Below are positions 1 to 11,087 of a stretch of 64,000 nt of DNA, one piece after another. The notes beneath the pieces are model-generated. The model was not told the DNA's origin. It saw nothing but the letters and a program-made list of their open reading frames with translations, and did no database searches. The DNA is taken from the NCBI RefSeq assembly GCF_002732165.1, contig NZ_MRZO01000006.1, forward strand, positions 1-64,000. The letters are read 5' to 3'. Every line of letters starts with the position of its first letter. Position 1 is the stretch's first letter. The position numbers and the translations under genes were made by a program. Source of the stretch: Staphylococcus xylosus. Lineage in GTDB: Bacteria > Bacillota > Bacilli > Staphylococcales > Staphylococcaceae.

Positions 1-62
1 AGGGCCAATAATGGTCTGAAAGACCACTGCTTTTTGAAAAATAACTATATAAATAAAAATAA

Positions 63-96
63 ACAAACCTTACGCATTAATTTGCGCAAGGTTTGT
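63..96 (-). terminator. Candidate terminator of the Zur-box flavoprotein gene
   Basis: A 9-bp outer stem (63-71 with 88-96) encloses a CGC/GCG inner pair. Read on the minus strand the hairpin is followed by a T-rich stretch (TTATTTTTATTT). It lies about 70 bases beyond the stop codon of the minus-strand flavoprotein gene. Confidence 0.45.
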
Positions 97-107
97 CTAG
101 GTTCTGA

Positions 108-147
108 GACAATTTCTATATTAGTTATATAGAAATTGTCTTTTTTT
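108..147 (+). terminator. Rho-independent terminator of a gene left of the window
   Basis: A perfect 13-bp stem (108-120 with 128-140) has a 7-base loop and is followed by seven T on the plus strand. No plus-strand gene precedes it in the window, so it should end a transcript that enters from the left. Confidence 0.7.
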
Positions 148-162
148 ACTTGTCCAAGAACT

Positions 163-1365
163 TTATTGTCCTATGCTTTGATTGGTGTACAAGCCCTCGC
201 TATTATAATAATGCTGTGATTGATTGTACTGTTTGTGTTCAAAAGCTTCACCGATTCTTAACGAGGCTTCACGACCTCCCATAATATTCCGTGCAAATGG
301 TCCGAGCTCCAAATCAGCCAAGCCACCGCTAACATAAAGATTAGGGAGCCATTCTAACGTTGGTGTAATTGAAGGTAGTCCACAGCTACTTACCGGGGCT
401 TGGTATTTTGTTACTAATTGTTGAATTAAAGGCTGTTGCATAATCGTTTCTTTAAAGCCTGTAGCTAATAATATATGGTCGTAATGTATACAATACGTGT
501 CAGTACAAATATGGTGATTAACTATATTTGTTATTTCGTTAATATGTACTTTAAGACGACCGGCTTTAATATACTTTTTAAGTCTTAATTCTAGTTCTTT
601 TGGCATTGAACCTTTGTGTCGCTCATTTTTAATTGTGTTTAAGCGATCAATAGAAGATTGCATAGCACTAAATTTTTTCATGTTTTTAGGTCCTAGCCAT
701 CCAGGGTCTGCATCAAAGTCATGAACATCTATTGCTTTATTCATCCATAAATGAATCTGATTATTACTGTTTTCTTTTAAAAGCCTTAACGTGAGGTGAG
801 CTGCAGAAATACCACTACCAATGACATGAGATGTTTCGGTATAAGTATCTTGTTCATTTTCAAAAATGTGAGAAATGTCAGGTTGAAGTTGAAAAAGTTC
901 AGGAATGTATATTTCATGATTACAACCAAATGCAACTACTACATGGTCTGAACTAATCCAGTTTTTATTATTCAATTGCACGTGCCATTGTTGTTTGCTC
1001 TGCTTAATATCACTGACATATCCTTGAATATGACATGAATTTAAATGATATGAATGAATTAAATCATGTGTATGCTCCATAAACATATTTCGGTTAGGTC
1101 GTTTATATTGTCCATATGCAGCATTAGTATAATGCATTTTTTTAGCATATTTATTTAAATGAAAAGGGTTAGGATGAACATGATGTACACATGGTGAACG
1201 TAAATAAGGCATGTCGATACGTTTTGAGAAATTATCAAATTGAGCACACAAGTTAGGGTTTGGATCGATAATTGATAATTGTGATGCCTTTAAACCTAAA
1301 GATCTTAACTTAATAGCGATAGTTACAGCATGTAGTCCACCGCCGATAATAGTCCAAGTTGTCAT
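163..1365 (-). CDS. FAD/NAD(P)-binding monooxygenase-like flavoprotein, Zur-box controlled
   Basis: 400 residues. The N-terminal GGG dinucleotide-binding turn (residues 8-10), a second GSGISA nucleotide-binding loop (183-188) and an ATGF motif (301-304) give the two-Rossmann layout of flavin monooxygenase and SidA/IucD-like N-hydroxylase families. The substrate cannot be read from sequence. A His-rich stretch (CVHHVHPNPFH, 59-69) could bind metal, but that is inference. The ATG follows an AGGAGTG ribosome site. The gene stands alone, facing left. A perfect 25-base palindrome matching the Zur operator consensus overlaps its -10 box, so it is probably switched on by zinc shortage. I do not know a characterised homologue. 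Confidence 0.72.
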   Translation of the reverse strand: MTTWTIIGGGLHAVTIAIKLRSLGLKASQLSIIDPNPNLCAQFDNFSKRIDMPYLRSPCVHHVHPNPFHLNKYAKKMHYTNAAYGQYKRPNRNMFMEHTHDLIHSYHLNSCHIQGYVSDIKQSKQQWHVQLNNKNWISSDHVVVAFGCNHEIYIPELFQLQPDISHIFENEQDTYTETSHVIGSGISAAHLTLRLLKENSNNQIHLWMNKAIDVHDFDADPGWLGPKNMKKFSAMQSSIDRLNTIKNERHKGSMPKELELRLKKYIKAGRLKVHINEITNIVNHHICTDTYCIHYDHILLATGFKETIMQQPLIQQLVTKYQAPVSSCGLPSITPTLEWLPNLYVSGGLADLELGPFARNIMGGREASLRIGEAFEHKQYNQSQHYYNSEGLYTNQSIGQ

Positions 1366-1383
1366 AAAAACACTCCTGTTTAT

Positions 1384-1408
1384 TTAAATCGTAATAATTA
1401 CGATTTAA
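1384..1408 (-). promoter_or_regulatory. Zur operator (zinc uptake repressor box)
   Basis: A perfect 25-base palindrome centred on 1396. Its core TCGTAATNATTACGA and its flanks agree fully with the Zur box consensus established in Bacillus subtilis and used in staphylococci. It overlaps the downstream edge of the -10 hexamer of the flavoprotein gene and ends about 19 bases before its ATG, the usual position for repression. Confidence 0.82.
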
Positions 1409-1435
1409 TATATCATGTAATAAACTTTATAACAA
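1407..1435 (-). promoter_or_regulatory. Sigma-A promoter of the Zur-box flavoprotein gene
   Basis: On the minus strand a -35 box TTGTTA (1430-1435) and a -10 box TATATT (1407-1412) are separated by exactly 17 bases. The Zur palindrome begins inside the -10 box. Confidence 0.65.
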
Positions 1436-1472
1436 CTGATTTCGTATATAAATTATGAAATGTATAGTAAAC

Positions 1473-1503
1473 AAAAAGTGGGAGAGACATATGTCTCTCC
1501 CAC
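1473..1503 (-). terminator. Terminator of the mnh operon
   Basis: A perfect inverted repeat (1478-1503, 13-base arms) with a GAGACAT/ATGTCTC core. On the minus strand it is followed by TTTTTGTTT. It lies about 60 bases beyond the mnhG stop. Confidence 0.75.
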
Positions 1504-1563
1504 AAATAATTTATAAACAGCACTAGGAGAAATTGTTCTTAACTAAATCCAAGTAAGCTGCTT

Positions 1564-2670
<1,107 letters not shown>

Positions 2671-2671
2671 A

Positions 2672-4168
2672 TTATTTACCTCCCAATACTGCGTCTCTAT
2701 AGATACTAGGATTGTAGAATGTCTCAGCAGCATCTTTAATAATTGGTTGCAACCAATCTGCAGAAAGTCCGAAAACAACTGTGATAATGACTGAAATGAT
2801 TGATATTGTAAGTATTCCTTTATACTGCAACTTAGGATTTACTTGATAACCTTCAGATTTTCCGAAAAAGCCTAATAAGAAAATACGAATAACAGAATAA
2901 AGAACTACTAAACTTGATAGTAAAACAACAATACCGCTTAAGTAAAATCCTTTTTCAAATGTAGCTTGTACGATATAAAATTTACCATAAAAGCCGCTTA
3001 GTGGCGGTATGCCTGCAAGACTTAGTGCAGCGATGAAGAACGTCCATCCTAAAACAGGATAATCTTTAATCAGACCACCATATTTACGTAAATCATGTGT
3101 TTTCGTAATTTTATACATAACACCAATTAGGAAGAATAGTGCTGCTTTTACTAACATATCATGTAGTGTATAGTAAATCGCACCCATCATACCTAATTGA
3201 TTCATCATCGCAATACCAACTAGGATAACGCCTACAGCAATTACAATGTTATAAAGTATGATTTTTTTAGTATCAAAATAGCTAACAGCGCCGACACAAC
3301 CGAAAATAATAGTAAGTAATGCTAGGAACAATATTGTATAAAATGAAAAGTCCGATGAATCATTAAAGAATAAACTAGCTGTTCTTGCAATGGCATATAC
3401 GCCTACTTTTGTTAGCAAAGCACCAAAGAATGCAATAATTGCAATCGGTGGGGCATAATATGCACCTGGCAACCAAATATACATTGGGAATGCACCAGCT
3501 TTAGTTGCAAAAACAAAGATAAACATGATAAATATGATTGTTATTATACCGTTATCTTCAGCAGGTAGTTGACTTAACTTTTCACTAATATCAGCTAAAT
3601 TCAAAGTCCCGACTACAGAGTAGAGCATAGCTACAGCTATAACAAAGAATGCTGATGAAGTTACGTTGATAAGTACGTATTTAATAGTTTCGCTTAATTG
3701 TATTTTAGTTCCGCCTATAACTAACAAGATATATGAAGCTAAAAGGAACACTTCAAAGAATACAAATAAGTTGAATATATCTCCAGTAATAAACGACCCA
3801 ATTATACCTGTAACCATAAACATTACTGCGAAATAATAGTAGTATGTTTCGCGCTCTATGCCTACTGATTGATAGGAATAAAGGATGATTAACATCGTTA
3901 TAATCAAACTTGTGATGACAAGTAAGGCACTGAATATATCAAGGACAAAGACAATACTATAAGGTGCTTCCCATGAACCTAATTCTAATATAATAGGGCC
4001 ATCTCTAAGCACATTTTGGAAATTAATAATTGCAAAAATCAATGTAATAGCTGTACCTGATAAGGCAACGTAGCGCTTTATCCTAGGGCGCTTACCAATG
4101 AATATGAGTGCGATAATAGTAATCATTGGTATGACGAGTAATGAAATAATGAGATTACTCTCTATCAT
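2672..4168 (-). CDS. mnhD: Na+/H+ antiporter subunit MnhD (proton-translocating type)
   Basis: 498 residues with about 14 predicted membrane helices. It belongs to the same superfamily as respiratory complex I subunits NuoL/M/N; the [17 protein letters not shown] stretch and the KYGGL and [14 protein letters not shown] motifs are the conserved ion-path segments. With MnhA it is expected to form the ion-conducting core. An AAAGGAGTG site precedes the ATG, and the gene overlaps mnhC by 14 bases. Confidence 0.95.
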   Translation of the reverse strand: MIESNLIISLLVIPMITIIALIFIGKRPRIKRYVALSGTAITLIFAIINFQNVLRDGPIILELGSWEAPYSIVFVLDIFSALLVITSLIITMLIILYSYQSVGIERETYYYYFAVMFMVTGIIGSFITGDIFNLFVFFEVFLLASYILLVIGGTKIQLSETIKYVLINVTSSAFFVIAVAMLYSVVGTLNLADISEKLSQLPAEDNGIITIIFIMFIFVFATKAGAFPMYIWLPGAYYAPPIAIIAFFGALLTKVGVYAIARTASLFFNDSSDFSFYTILFLALLTIIFGCVGAVSYFDTKKIILYNIVIAVGVILVGIAMMNQLGMMGAIYYTLHDMLVKAALFFLIGVMYKITKTHDLRKYGGLIKDYPVLGWTFFIAALSLAGIPPLSGFYGKFYIVQATFEKGFYLSGIVVLLSSLVVLYSVIRIFLLGFFGKSEGYQVNPKLQYKGILTISIISVIITVVFGLSADWLQPIIKDAAETFYNPSIYRDAVLGGK

Positions 4169-4502
4169 TGTCCAGCACTCCTTTCATACTTTCTACGTTG
4201 TCTGTGCCTAATTCTTTATAACTTCTAAAAGCTAACACTAAGAAAAATGCTGTTACAGAAAACGAAATTACTATAGCTGTAAGTATTAAAGCCTGTGGAA
4301 TTGGATCTACATATGAAGTGATTCCTTTTTCATAAATAGGGACTTCACCTTTTTTAAGACCGCCCATAGTAATTAAAAATAAATTGGCTGTGTGTGTTTG
4401 TAAAGTAGTCCCAATAATGATACGTATCAAACTTTTAGAAAGAATGAGATAAACGCTCATCGCAGTGAGAATACCACAAACAAAAATCATAACTATTTCC
4501 AT
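4155..4502 (-). CDS. mnhC: Na+/H+ antiporter subunit MnhC
   Basis: 115 residues with three membrane helices, related to the NuoK subunit of complex I (conserved [19 protein letters not shown] region and [14 protein letters not shown]). It is a small membrane subunit of the Mrp complex. Its ATG overlaps the mnhB stop by one base (TAATG). The length is within two residues of the staphylococcal protein I recall. Confidence 0.93.
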   Translation of the reverse strand: MEIVMIFVCGILTAMSVYLILSKSLIRIIIGTTLQTHTANLFLITMGGLKKGEVPIYEKGITSYVDPIPQALILTAIVISFSVTAFFLVLAFRSYKELGTDNVESMKGVLDNDRE

Positions 4503-4930
4503 TACTCATTCTCTCCAATCGCTAATATTATAGTCATTATTGTACCTACAACTGCGCATAATACACCCAAATCAAAAAATGTAGCAGTATGCATTTCCAT
4601 TGGTTTTAAAATTATTAGTGGAATTTCAAATGGTGTATGTGTGAAAAAGTTCTTATGATAAAACCAACTTGCCATCGGCGTAGCTAGACAAAAGAAAAAG
4701 CCAATACCGATTAATTTTTTAAAGTCCCAAGGGAAAATTTTACGCATCGTTTTTATATCAAAAGCTACTGTAATAATCACGAGTGCACTAGAAAGTAATA
4801 AACCTCCTACGAAACCACCACCTGGTGTATAATGTCCGGCTAAAAATAAATATAGTCCAAACATCACGATGAGAAAGAAGATAACAACAGCTGAATATTG
4901 AAAGATTAAATTATTTTTCTGTCTGTTCAA
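4502..4930 (-). CDS. mnhB: Na+/H+ antiporter subunit MnhB
   Basis: 142 residues from a TTG start at 4930. The frame is open to an ATG at 4951, but a perfect AAGGAGG lies eight bases before the TTG and inside that longer reading, and the TTG gives the family length (proteins start MNRQ). The protein has four hydrophobic helices and the [13 protein letters not shown] motif of the MnhB/MrpB family. The gene overlaps mnhA by 20 bases. Confidence 0.92.
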   Translation of the reverse strand: MNRQKNNLIFQYSAVVIFFLIVMFGLYLFLAGHYTPGGGFVGGLLLSSALVIITVAFDIKTMRKIFPWDFKKLIGIGFFFCLATPMASWFYHKNFFTHTPFEIPLIILKPMEMHTATFFDLGVLCAVVGTIMTIILAIGENE

Positions 4931-7328
4931 CGTTTTTACCTCCTTCATCATTTTTATTATTATTTGTACGTAATTTAATCATTGTATACACACCTAAACC
5001 GGCAATACCAAGTACTGCAGATTCAAATAAAGTATCGGTACCACGGAAGTCAACAAGGATAACGTTAACCATGTTGGTACCATGGGCTAAGTCATAAACA
5101 TTTGATTTATAAAATTCAGCAATAGAGCCGAAATGTCTATTACCATAAGCAATTAAACCAAGTACAGTTACTACGATACCCGCACAGACTGCAATAACAA
5201 TATTTAATAATTTAAAAGAACGTGTTTCTTTATGTCTATTTAAATTAGGTAAGTGATAGAAACATAATAAGAACAATGCAGTTGAGATAGATTCAACTAC
5301 AAATTGTGTAAGAGCTAAATCTGGTGCACCAAAGAAAATAAAGAATATGGCAACAGAATAACCTACAGCGCTTGCCATGATAATGCTAAATAACCTAGAT
5401 TTAGCAAATATAATCATAGAAGCAGCGGTAATAATCAATACTACAATGATTAATTCAAATGGACGTACAGCACTGACATCTTTAAAGTCAATATTAAATG
5501 GTGTAACTAAAAGCGTTACTAACGTAATTACTATCAATGAAGCGAAGATAATAATTAAGTTATTACGCGTAAATCCAGTGACATAAGAGTCGGTAAATTT
5601 ACCTGAGTAATTCGGCATAACTTTACCAAATTTATCATACCAATAATTTAATGTGAGTTTGGTAGGTTGTAAATGCAATAAACGAATCCAATAACCAAAA
5701 GTAAATATGAGCAAAATACCTACAACATAAATAACTAATGTTGAGAAGAATGCTGGCGTAAAGCCATGGAACATATGAAATTCTGCAGTTGTACCAGTTG
5801 TTTGGCTAATTGCATTTACTGCAGGGTCAATGATTGTGCCAGTTAATATTGATGGGAAGAAACCGAATACAATAACTAATACAGCTAAAATCGCTGGTGA
5901 AATTAGCATGAGTATAGATACTTCATGAGCTTTTTTAGGTAATTCTTCAGCCTTATGACTACCTAAAAAGATTTGACCAATAAATCTGACAGAATAAACA
6001 AATGTAAATACACTACCAATAATTGCGATAATAGGAATTAATATGCCAAGCGTATTTAAACTAAATATATTAGCATTTGTAATTTCAATCATGCTTTCTA
6101 AAAATGACTCTTTAGATAAAAATCCATTAAATGGCGGTATACCAGCCATACTTAATGAAGTAATGATTGTAATCGTAAATGAAATCGGCATGATAGTTAA
6201 TAATCCGCCTAATTTATTTACATCACGTGTGCCTGTTGAGTGGTCGATTGCCCCAGTTACCATAAATAATGCGCCTTTAAAAGTGGCATGATTAATTAAG
6301 TGAAAAACAGCAGCAGTAAATGCAGCAACATAAAGTTGACTTTCAGAGCCTTCAAAATGATAGCTAACTGCTCCGATACCTAACATAGACATGATCATAC
6401 CTAATTGTGAAACAGTAGAAAACGCTAAAATACCTTTTAAATCTTGTTGTTTTGTGGCATTAAACGATGCCCATAATAATGTTATTAAACCAATCAAAGT
6501 TACTGACCAAATCCAACCTTGTGAAACAGCGAAAATTGGTGTCACTCGGGCAACTAAATAAAGACCAGCTTTAACCATTGTTGCTGAGTGTAAGTAAGCA
6601 CTTACTGGTGTTGGTGCTTCCATAGCATCTGGTAACCATATGTAAAAAGGAAATTGCGCCGATTTAGTAATAGCCCCAATTAAAACTAAAATCATTGAAA
6701 GAATAAAAAAAGGACTAGTTTGAATTTCAGAAACATTCTGAATTAATTCTTGAATACTTGTTGTCCCACCGGCAATTGAAAGTAATATAATACCGCCTAA
6801 AAGCGATAACCCTCCGAATACCGTAACGAGCATGGATTTTTGAGCACCATATATAGATGCTTGCTTATCACGCCAAAATGAGATGAGCAAGAAACTAGAA
6901 AATGAAGTTAATTCCCAAAATAAATATAAGATAATTAAATTATCTGATAATACAACACCTAACATAGCACCCATAAAGAGCAATAGATAACAATAAAAAT
7001 TTCCCAGTTGCTCTTGTCGACTTAAATAACTTATAGAATAAAGTATAATTAAACTACCTATGCCAGTTATTAACAAACTAAATAATAAGCCTAAACCGTC
7101 AACGTATAAATTGAAATTCATACCGAAGTGAGGCATCCAATTGGCTTTTTGCATTATGTTATTTCCTGACATGGTTGTCGAAATATATGATAGGAAATAT
7201 ATAAATAAGACGACGGGGATAGGTAACACAAACCATCCTAAATGTATGCGTTTATAAAAACGATATACAATTGGAATAATGAGTGCGAAAACGAACGGTA
7301 AAAGTACCGATATATGTAACAAACTCAT
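4911..7328 (-). CDS. mnhA: Na+/H+ antiporter subunit MnhA
   Basis: 805 residues and about 20 predicted membrane helices, the largest subunit and first gene of the operon. Residues 1-500 resemble NuoL of complex I ([26 protein letters not shown] and [15 protein letters not shown] regions); the C-terminal third carries the MrpA-specific domain with [13 protein letters not shown]. The ATG follows AAAGGAGGAT. An extended -10 promoter lies about 35 bases upstream. The subunit order A-G is complete, so this is a full set of Mnh1/Mrp antiporter genes. Confidence 0.95.
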   Translation of the reverse strand: MSLLHISVLLPFVFALIIPIVYRFYKRIHLGWFVLPIPVVLFIYFLSYISTTMSGNNIMQKANWMPHFGMNFNLYVDGLGLLFSLLITGIGSLIILYSISYLSRQEQLGNFYCYLLLFMGAMLGVVLSDNLIILYLFWELTSFSSFLLISFWRDKQASIYGAQKSMLVTVFGGLSLLGGIILLSIAGGTTSIQELIQNVSEIQTSPFFILSMILVLIGAITKSAQFPFYIWLPDAMEAPTPVSAYLHSATMVKAGLYLVARVTPIFAVSQGWIWSVTLIGLITLLWASFNATKQQDLKGILAFSTVSQLGMIMSMLGIGAVSYHFEGSESQLYVAAFTAAVFHLINHATFKGALFMVTGAIDHSTGTRDVNKLGGLLTIMPISFTITIITSLSMAGIPPFNGFLSKESFLESMIEITNANIFSLNTLGILIPIIAIIGSVFTFVYSVRFIGQIFLGSHKAEELPKKAHEVSILMLISPAILAVLVIVFGFFPSILTGTIIDPAVNAISQTTGTTAEFHMFHGFTPAFFSTLVIYVVGILLIFTFGYWIRLLHLQPTKLTLNYWYDKFGKVMPNYSGKFTDSYVTGFTRNNLIIIFASLIVITLVTLLVTPFNIDFKDVSAVRPFELIIVVLIITAASMIIFAKSRLFSIIMASAVGYSVAIFFIFFGAPDLALTQFVVESISTALFLLCFYHLPNLNRHKETRSFKLLNIVIAVCAGIVVTVLGLIAYGNRHFGSIAEFYKSNVYDLAHGTNMVNVILVDFRGTDTLFESAVLGIAGLGVYTMIKLRTNNNKNDEGGKNVEQTEK

Positions 7329-7363
7329 TATTTTATCCTCCTTTAAAAATGTATTATAAAACC

Positions 7364-7369
7364 ATTATA
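7364..7369 (-). promoter_or_regulatory. Candidate -10 box of the mnhA-G promoter
   Basis: On the minus strand an extended -10 (TG then TATAAT) lies about 35 bases before the mnhA ATG. The -35 region is weak (TTTTTC), which suits an extended -10 promoter. Confidence 0.5.
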
Positions 7370-7456
7370 CATGAAGTAGACTATTCTGAAAAACGTCAGG
7401 AAGCCTTGAAACACTTGTGTTAGATGTTTTATTAAATAAGAAGAAACACGGTATTT

Positions 7457-7837
7457 TTATTCAAAATTTTGTTTATATTGAATGGAATAATCATGTTTTA
7501 ATCTTTGTAAATTGTCGAGTGACATAGTTGCGTGCAATGTATCTTGACCTTTTAATTGAGCTTCTAATTTTGATATCGCACGCTGTAATGATTCAGTGTA
7601 AGGCATAATTTCTGCATTGAACTCTCTAAGGTGTGACTTTGTAGTATAGCGCTTTTCATAATGACTAAGTGCTTTACGTTCATGGAAAAACACATTTTCA
7701 GTTTCTGTGGGATTGTGTAAATCACCTTGTTTAGGGTGATTAATCACTTGTTCAACTTGAACGAGAACGCTATTTTCATTTTCTTCCTTAATTGTTACGC
7801 CATAACTGCCAGTTTTATGTGAAAAACGGTATAACAT
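7457..7837 (-). CDS. kapB: KapB-family kinase-associated lipoprotein-like protein
   Basis: 126 residues, matching the KapB family, whose founder in Bacillus subtilis is linked to sporulation kinase B. In staphylococci, which do not sporulate, the role is unknown. The sequence looks soluble: an N-terminal beta-rich half ([15 protein letters not shown]) and a C-terminal helical half rich in Lys and Gln; I see no lipobox. The gene lies between the mnh operon and a divergent cyclophilin gene, with start codons only about 70 bases apart. Confidence 0.72.
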   Translation of the reverse strand: MLYRFSHKTGSYGVTIKEENENSVLVQVEQVINHPKQGDLHNPTETENVFFHERKALSHYEKRYTTKSHLREFNAEIMPYTESLQRAISKLEAQLKGQDTLHATMSLDNLQRLKHDYSIQYKQNFE

Positions 7838-7904
7838 AATTCAATACATCCCTTCTTTTGTGTTAGAATACATATATCATCTTAACATGAAATGGAGAAT
7901 AAAA

Positions 7905-8498
7905 ATGACGAACTATCCTCAGTTGAACACAGAAATAAATGACAATGAAATTAAAATGGTAATGCATACAAACAAGGGAGACATGACTTTTAAATTATTA
8001 CCAGATGTTGCACCAAAAACAGTAGAAAACTTTGTTACACATGCTAAAAATGGTTATTATAATGGTGTTACTTTCCATCGTGTAATTAATGACTTTATGG
8101 TACAAGGTGGAGACCCAACTGCTACAGGTATGGGCGGCGAAAGTATTTATGGTGGACCTTTTGAAGATGAATTTTCAAGAGAAGCGTTTAATATCTACGG
8201 AGCACTTTCAATGGCAAATGCAGGACCAAATACAAATGGTTCTCAATTCTTCATTGTTCAAATGAATGAAGTGCCAGAATCAATGCTTAGTCAATTAGCT
8301 GACGGAGGTTGGCCAGAACCGATTGTAAAAGCTTATGGCGAAACTGGTGGTACCCCTTGGTTAGATCAAAAACATACTGTATTTGGTCAATTAATTGAAG
8401 GTAAAACTACATTAGAGGACATTGCTAATACAAAAGTAGGTCCACAAGACAAGCCATTATATGATATTACAATTGACTCAATTGATATTGTTGAATAA
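7905..8498 (+). CDS. Cyclophilin-type peptidyl-prolyl cis-trans isomerase
   Basis: 197 residues. The cyclophilin fold is shown by [50 protein letters not shown] and HTVFGQ. It catalyses isomerisation of Xaa-Pro bonds; there is no signal peptide, so it should be cytoplasmic. The frame is open from 7860, but the ATG at 7905 is preceded by a GGAG site and gives the staphylococcal length. A 38-residue insertion relative to minimal cyclophilins (around [13 protein letters not shown]) is typical of this firmicute subgroup. It appears monocistronic and ends in a strong terminator. Confidence 0.93.
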   Translation: MTNYPQLNTEINDNEIKMVMHTNKGDMTFKLLPDVAPKTVENFVTHAKNGYYNGVTFHRVINDFMVQGGDPTATGMGGESIYGGPFEDEFSREAFNIYGALSMANAGPNTNGSQFFIVQMNEVPESMLSQLADGGWPEPIVKAYGETGGTPWLDQKHTVFGQLIEGKTTLEDIANTKVGPQDKPLYDITIDSIDIVE

Positions 8499-8576
8499 TT
8501 AACAGAATATATGAATCTCTAGATAAATATCTAATTTCAGTACGAATAAGCTGATTAATTATTTAATCTAAACTAT

Positions 8577-8631
8577 AGGAGAAGAGCTTAGAAATCAATT
8601 TGATGTTGATTTTTACTCTTCTCCTTTTTTT
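8577..8631 (+). terminator. Terminator of the cyclophilin gene
   Basis: A 10-bp outer stem (8577-8586 with 8616-8625) and a further 7-bp inner stem (8592-8598 with 8606-8612) are followed by an uninterrupted T-tract to 8631. Confidence 0.82.
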
Positions 8632-8978
8632 AGAGATGTTTTAAAATGATGCGGAATGAAATAGTTAAAAATGAATCGTTGCAAATTCCAACTGGAACTT
8701 ATTTTGAATAGGAAGAAATAGGATTTTTATAAAAGCTGGAATATTTAACTAACAATTTTAATATAAGTAAATATAATTAGTATTAGCTAATTAAGAAGTC
8801 ATAATTTATTAAGTAATTCTATAAAATACAATATCGAGCGTTTATACGCTGTATTTAGTAATAGTTTTAGCAACATAAAAATGTAAAATGTGAAATTTTT
8901 CTGTGTTTATGTTAGTGCCTTACTATAATGTATGCTATTATAATAGTGTTAAGTAAAACGAATTAAGGGGTTATCACG
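8632..8978. other. AT-rich intergenic stretch before the S1-domain gene
   Basis: No reading frame of note. It holds an imperfect hairpin (8824-8829 with 8851-8856 and an inner AGCG/CGCT pair). Close to the next gene two TATAAT sequences (8925-8930 and about 8938-8943) are candidate -10 boxes. An AAGGGG site stands before the TTG at 8979. Confidence 0.45.
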
Positions 8979-9359
8979 TTGAATAATCACTATAAAGTAG
9001 GTCAACATATTAAAGTTCGTGTGACTGGTATTCAACCGTATGGCGCTTTTGTAGAAACCCCTGACAATGCTGAAGGATTAATCCATATTTCTGAGATTAT
9101 GGATGATTACGTCCATAATTTGAAAAAGTTTTTATCAGAAGGACAAATTGTAAGAGCGAAAGTAATTTCAATTGATGATGAAGGGAAATTAAACCTTTCA
9201 TTAAAAGATAATGACTATTTTAAAAATTATGAGCGTAAGAAAGAAAAGCAATCAGTATTAGATGAAATTAAAGAAACCGAAAGATATGGGTTTCAAACAA
9301 TTAAAGAACGCTTACCGGTTTGGATTAAACAGTCCAAAAATGCGATCAAAGATGAATAA
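8979..9359 (+). CDS. yugI: S1-domain RNA-binding protein, YugI/GSP13 family
   Basis: 126 residues. Residues about 5-75 form one S1 RNA-binding domain (VRVTGIQPYGAFVET, GLIHISEI, AKVISIDDEGKLNLSLKD); the rest is a Lys/Glu-rich helical tail. B. subtilis YugI is general stress protein 13 and is thought to associate with ribosomes. It starts at TTG with an AAGGGG site upstream. It is a single-gene unit with a large palindromic terminator. Confidence 0.85.
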   Translation: MNNHYKVGQHIKVRVTGIQPYGAFVETPDNAEGLIHISEIMDDYVHNLKKFLSEGQIVRAKVISIDDEGKLNLSLKDNDYFKNYERKKEKQSVLDEIKETERYGFQTIKERLPVWIKQSKNAIKDE

Positions 9360-9370
9360 AGTCATCTTTT

Positions 9371-9408
9371 CTTAAGGCTGAGACATAAATTTATGTCTCA
9401 GCCTTAAG
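9371..9408 (+). terminator. Long palindromic terminator after the S1-domain gene
   Basis: A perfect 38-base palindrome (19-base arms) with the GGCTGAGACAT/ATGTCTCAGCC core seen at several other transcript ends in this window, followed by TGTTTTATAG. Confidence 0.68.
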
Positions 9409-9819
9409 TGTTTTATAGTGTGATTTTTAGTGGTTATGTTTGGACCGTTAACACTTTATTGGACAACTTCGATTAGTCTAAGTATTGTTAGATTAAGAAG
9501 TTAATTTTTTTCATATGAGACGAACTAAAGCGTAACTTTTTAGAGCGTCAGGAATTAATAATGTTGTTTTTTAGTAGGCTTATATTGTCCTAGCAATGGG
9601 CCATGCTTTTTAGAGGGAAATCTTTATTTATATTATGGGTATACCAAATGCATAAAAGAAATAACTATTTAGAAAATGAATTTGGAAAAAACGCAATGAT
9701 ATATGCGTGAGCATATTTATTTATCTATCAGATTATTATAGTTAGAATTATAAAAGCACTACAAACTATAAGTGTTTTTATAATTTTCGAATGTTTTAAC
9801 GCATAGGAGGAAAAGTAAA
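9409..9819. other. Intergenic region with two dyad elements before the OYE gene
   Basis: 410 bases without a convincing gene. It contains an interrupted palindrome ATATGC-GTGA-GCATAT (9701-9716) and, closer to the gene, a 14-bp hairpin (9747-9760 with 9771-9784, one G-T pair). Either could be a repressor site or a leader structure. I find no named operator match. Confidence 0.45.
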
Positions 9820-10953
9820 ATGAATAAAAAGTTCCAACCACTTTTTGAAAAATTAACATTACCTAATAAAGTTGTTTTAGATAATAGATTTGTTTTAGCA
9901 CCACTTACGCATGTTTCATCAAATGACGACGGATCTATTTCAAATGAAGAAGTTGTTTATATGGAACAACGTTCGAAAGATGTTGGCTTAGCTATTTCAG
10001 CAGCTAGTAATGTTACGGATTTAGGCAAAGCATTTCCTGGCCAACCATCAGTAGCACATGATTCAAATATTGATGGCTTAAAACGCTTAGCTCAAGCTAT
10101 GAAGAAAAACGGCGCAAAAGCTGTCGTTCAAATTCATCATGGTGGGGCACAATCATTACCAAATTTAACACCAAATGGAGATGTAGCTGCACCAACACCA
10201 ATTTCACTAAAAAGTTTTGGTGAGCAAGAAGAACATCACGCACGTGAAATTACTGAAGATGAAATTAAACAATCAATTAAAGCTTTCGGAGAAGCGACTC
10301 GTAGAGTTATAGAAGCTGGATTCGATGGTGTCGAAATCCATGGTGCAAATCACTACTTAATTCATCAATTTGTTTCACCTTATTATAATCGTCGTGAAGA
10401 TGAGTGGGGCAAAGATCGTTTGAAATTTGCATTAAACGTTGTTGATGAAGTAACAGAAACAGTACAACAACATGGTAATGAAGATTTTATTGTTGGTTAT
10501 AGATTTTCACCTGAAGAAGCAGAATCACCTGGTATAAGCATGGAAATTACAGAATCATTAGTTAAACACTTAATTGATAAACCTTTAGACTATTTACATG
10601 TTTCTCTAATGGATATACATTCAGAAACGCGTGAAGGTAAATATAAAGGGCAAGAACGTATTAAATTGTTATTAGAGTGGATTGATGGTCGTATGCCTTT
10701 AGTAGGTATTGGTTCTATTTTTACTGCGGAACAAGCTCTTGAAGCGATTGAATCTACTAACGTTGAACTTGTTGCATTAGGCAGAGAAATATTATTAGAC
10801 CATAACTTTATAAGCAAAATTAAAGATGGTAAAGAAGATGAAATTATTTCACACTTCGATCCAAATAGAGAAGATAGACATCATTTACCACCTAAACTTT
10901 GGGAACAATTCAATAAAGGATTTTATCCATTACCAAGAACAGATAATAAATAG
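9820..10953 (+). CDS. NADH-dependent flavin oxidoreductase, old yellow enzyme family
   Basis: 377 residues forming a TIM-barrel FMN enzyme of the OYE family. Visible hallmarks are the N-terminal LAPLTH, VQIHHGG, the HGAN active-site pair followed by HYLIHQFVSPYYNRR, and VGIGSIFT near the C-terminus. Such enzymes reduce activated C=C bonds or nitro compounds with NAD(P)H; the substrate here is unknown. A strong AGGAGGAAAAG site precedes the ATG. It appears monocistronic, with dyad elements upstream that could provide inducible control. Confidence 0.88.
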   Translation: MNKKFQPLFEKLTLPNKVVLDNRFVLAPLTHVSSNDDGSISNEEVVYMEQRSKDVGLAISAASNVTDLGKAFPGQPSVAHDSNIDGLKRLAQAMKKNGAKAVVQIHHGGAQSLPNLTPNGDVAAPTPISLKSFGEQEEHHAREITEDEIKQSIKAFGEATRRVIEAGFDGVEIHGANHYLIHQFVSPYYNRREDEWGKDRLKFALNVVDEVTETVQQHGNEDFIVGYRFSPEEAESPGISMEITESLVKHLIDKPLDYLHVSLMDIHSETREGKYKGQERIKLLLEWIDGRMPLVGIGSIFTAEQALEAIESTNVELVALGREILLDHNFISKIKDGKEDEIISHFDPNREDRHHLPPKLWEQFNKGFYPLPRTDNK

Positions 10954-10963
10954 AATATTTGTC

Positions 10964-11014
10964 ATAGTAATCGAGGCCGAAACATTTAGTTGATGTTTCG
11001 GCCTCGATTACTAT
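10964..11014. repeat. Long perfect inverted repeat (22-bp stem) after the OYE gene
   Basis: Arms 10964-10985 and 10993-11014 are perfect complements around a 7-base loop, with a GAGGCCGAAACAT core. There is no T-tract on either side, so it is terminator-like in position but atypical. It starts 11 bases beyond the OYE stop. Confidence 0.75.
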
Positions 11015-11036
11015 ATAACGTTATAAAATATTTCTA

Positions 11037-11087
11037 ACTTCATCGTTCTATTTGTAAAAGTAAAGTTTATAAATAGAACGGTGAAGT
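11037..11087. repeat. Second inverted repeat (17-bp stem, 17-base loop)
   Basis: Arms 11037-11053 and 11071-11087 pair over 17 positions with one G-T. It lies only 22 bases after the previous inverted repeat, and no coding frame explains either. The rest of the gap to rocD (11088-11340) is AT-rich and shows nothing else I recognise. Confidence 0.65.

Noticed and set aside
9637..9642. GGGTAT as a sigma-B -10 near 9637
   Set aside because: No GTTT-type -35 at 12-15 bases upstream, and the next gene is 180 bases away.
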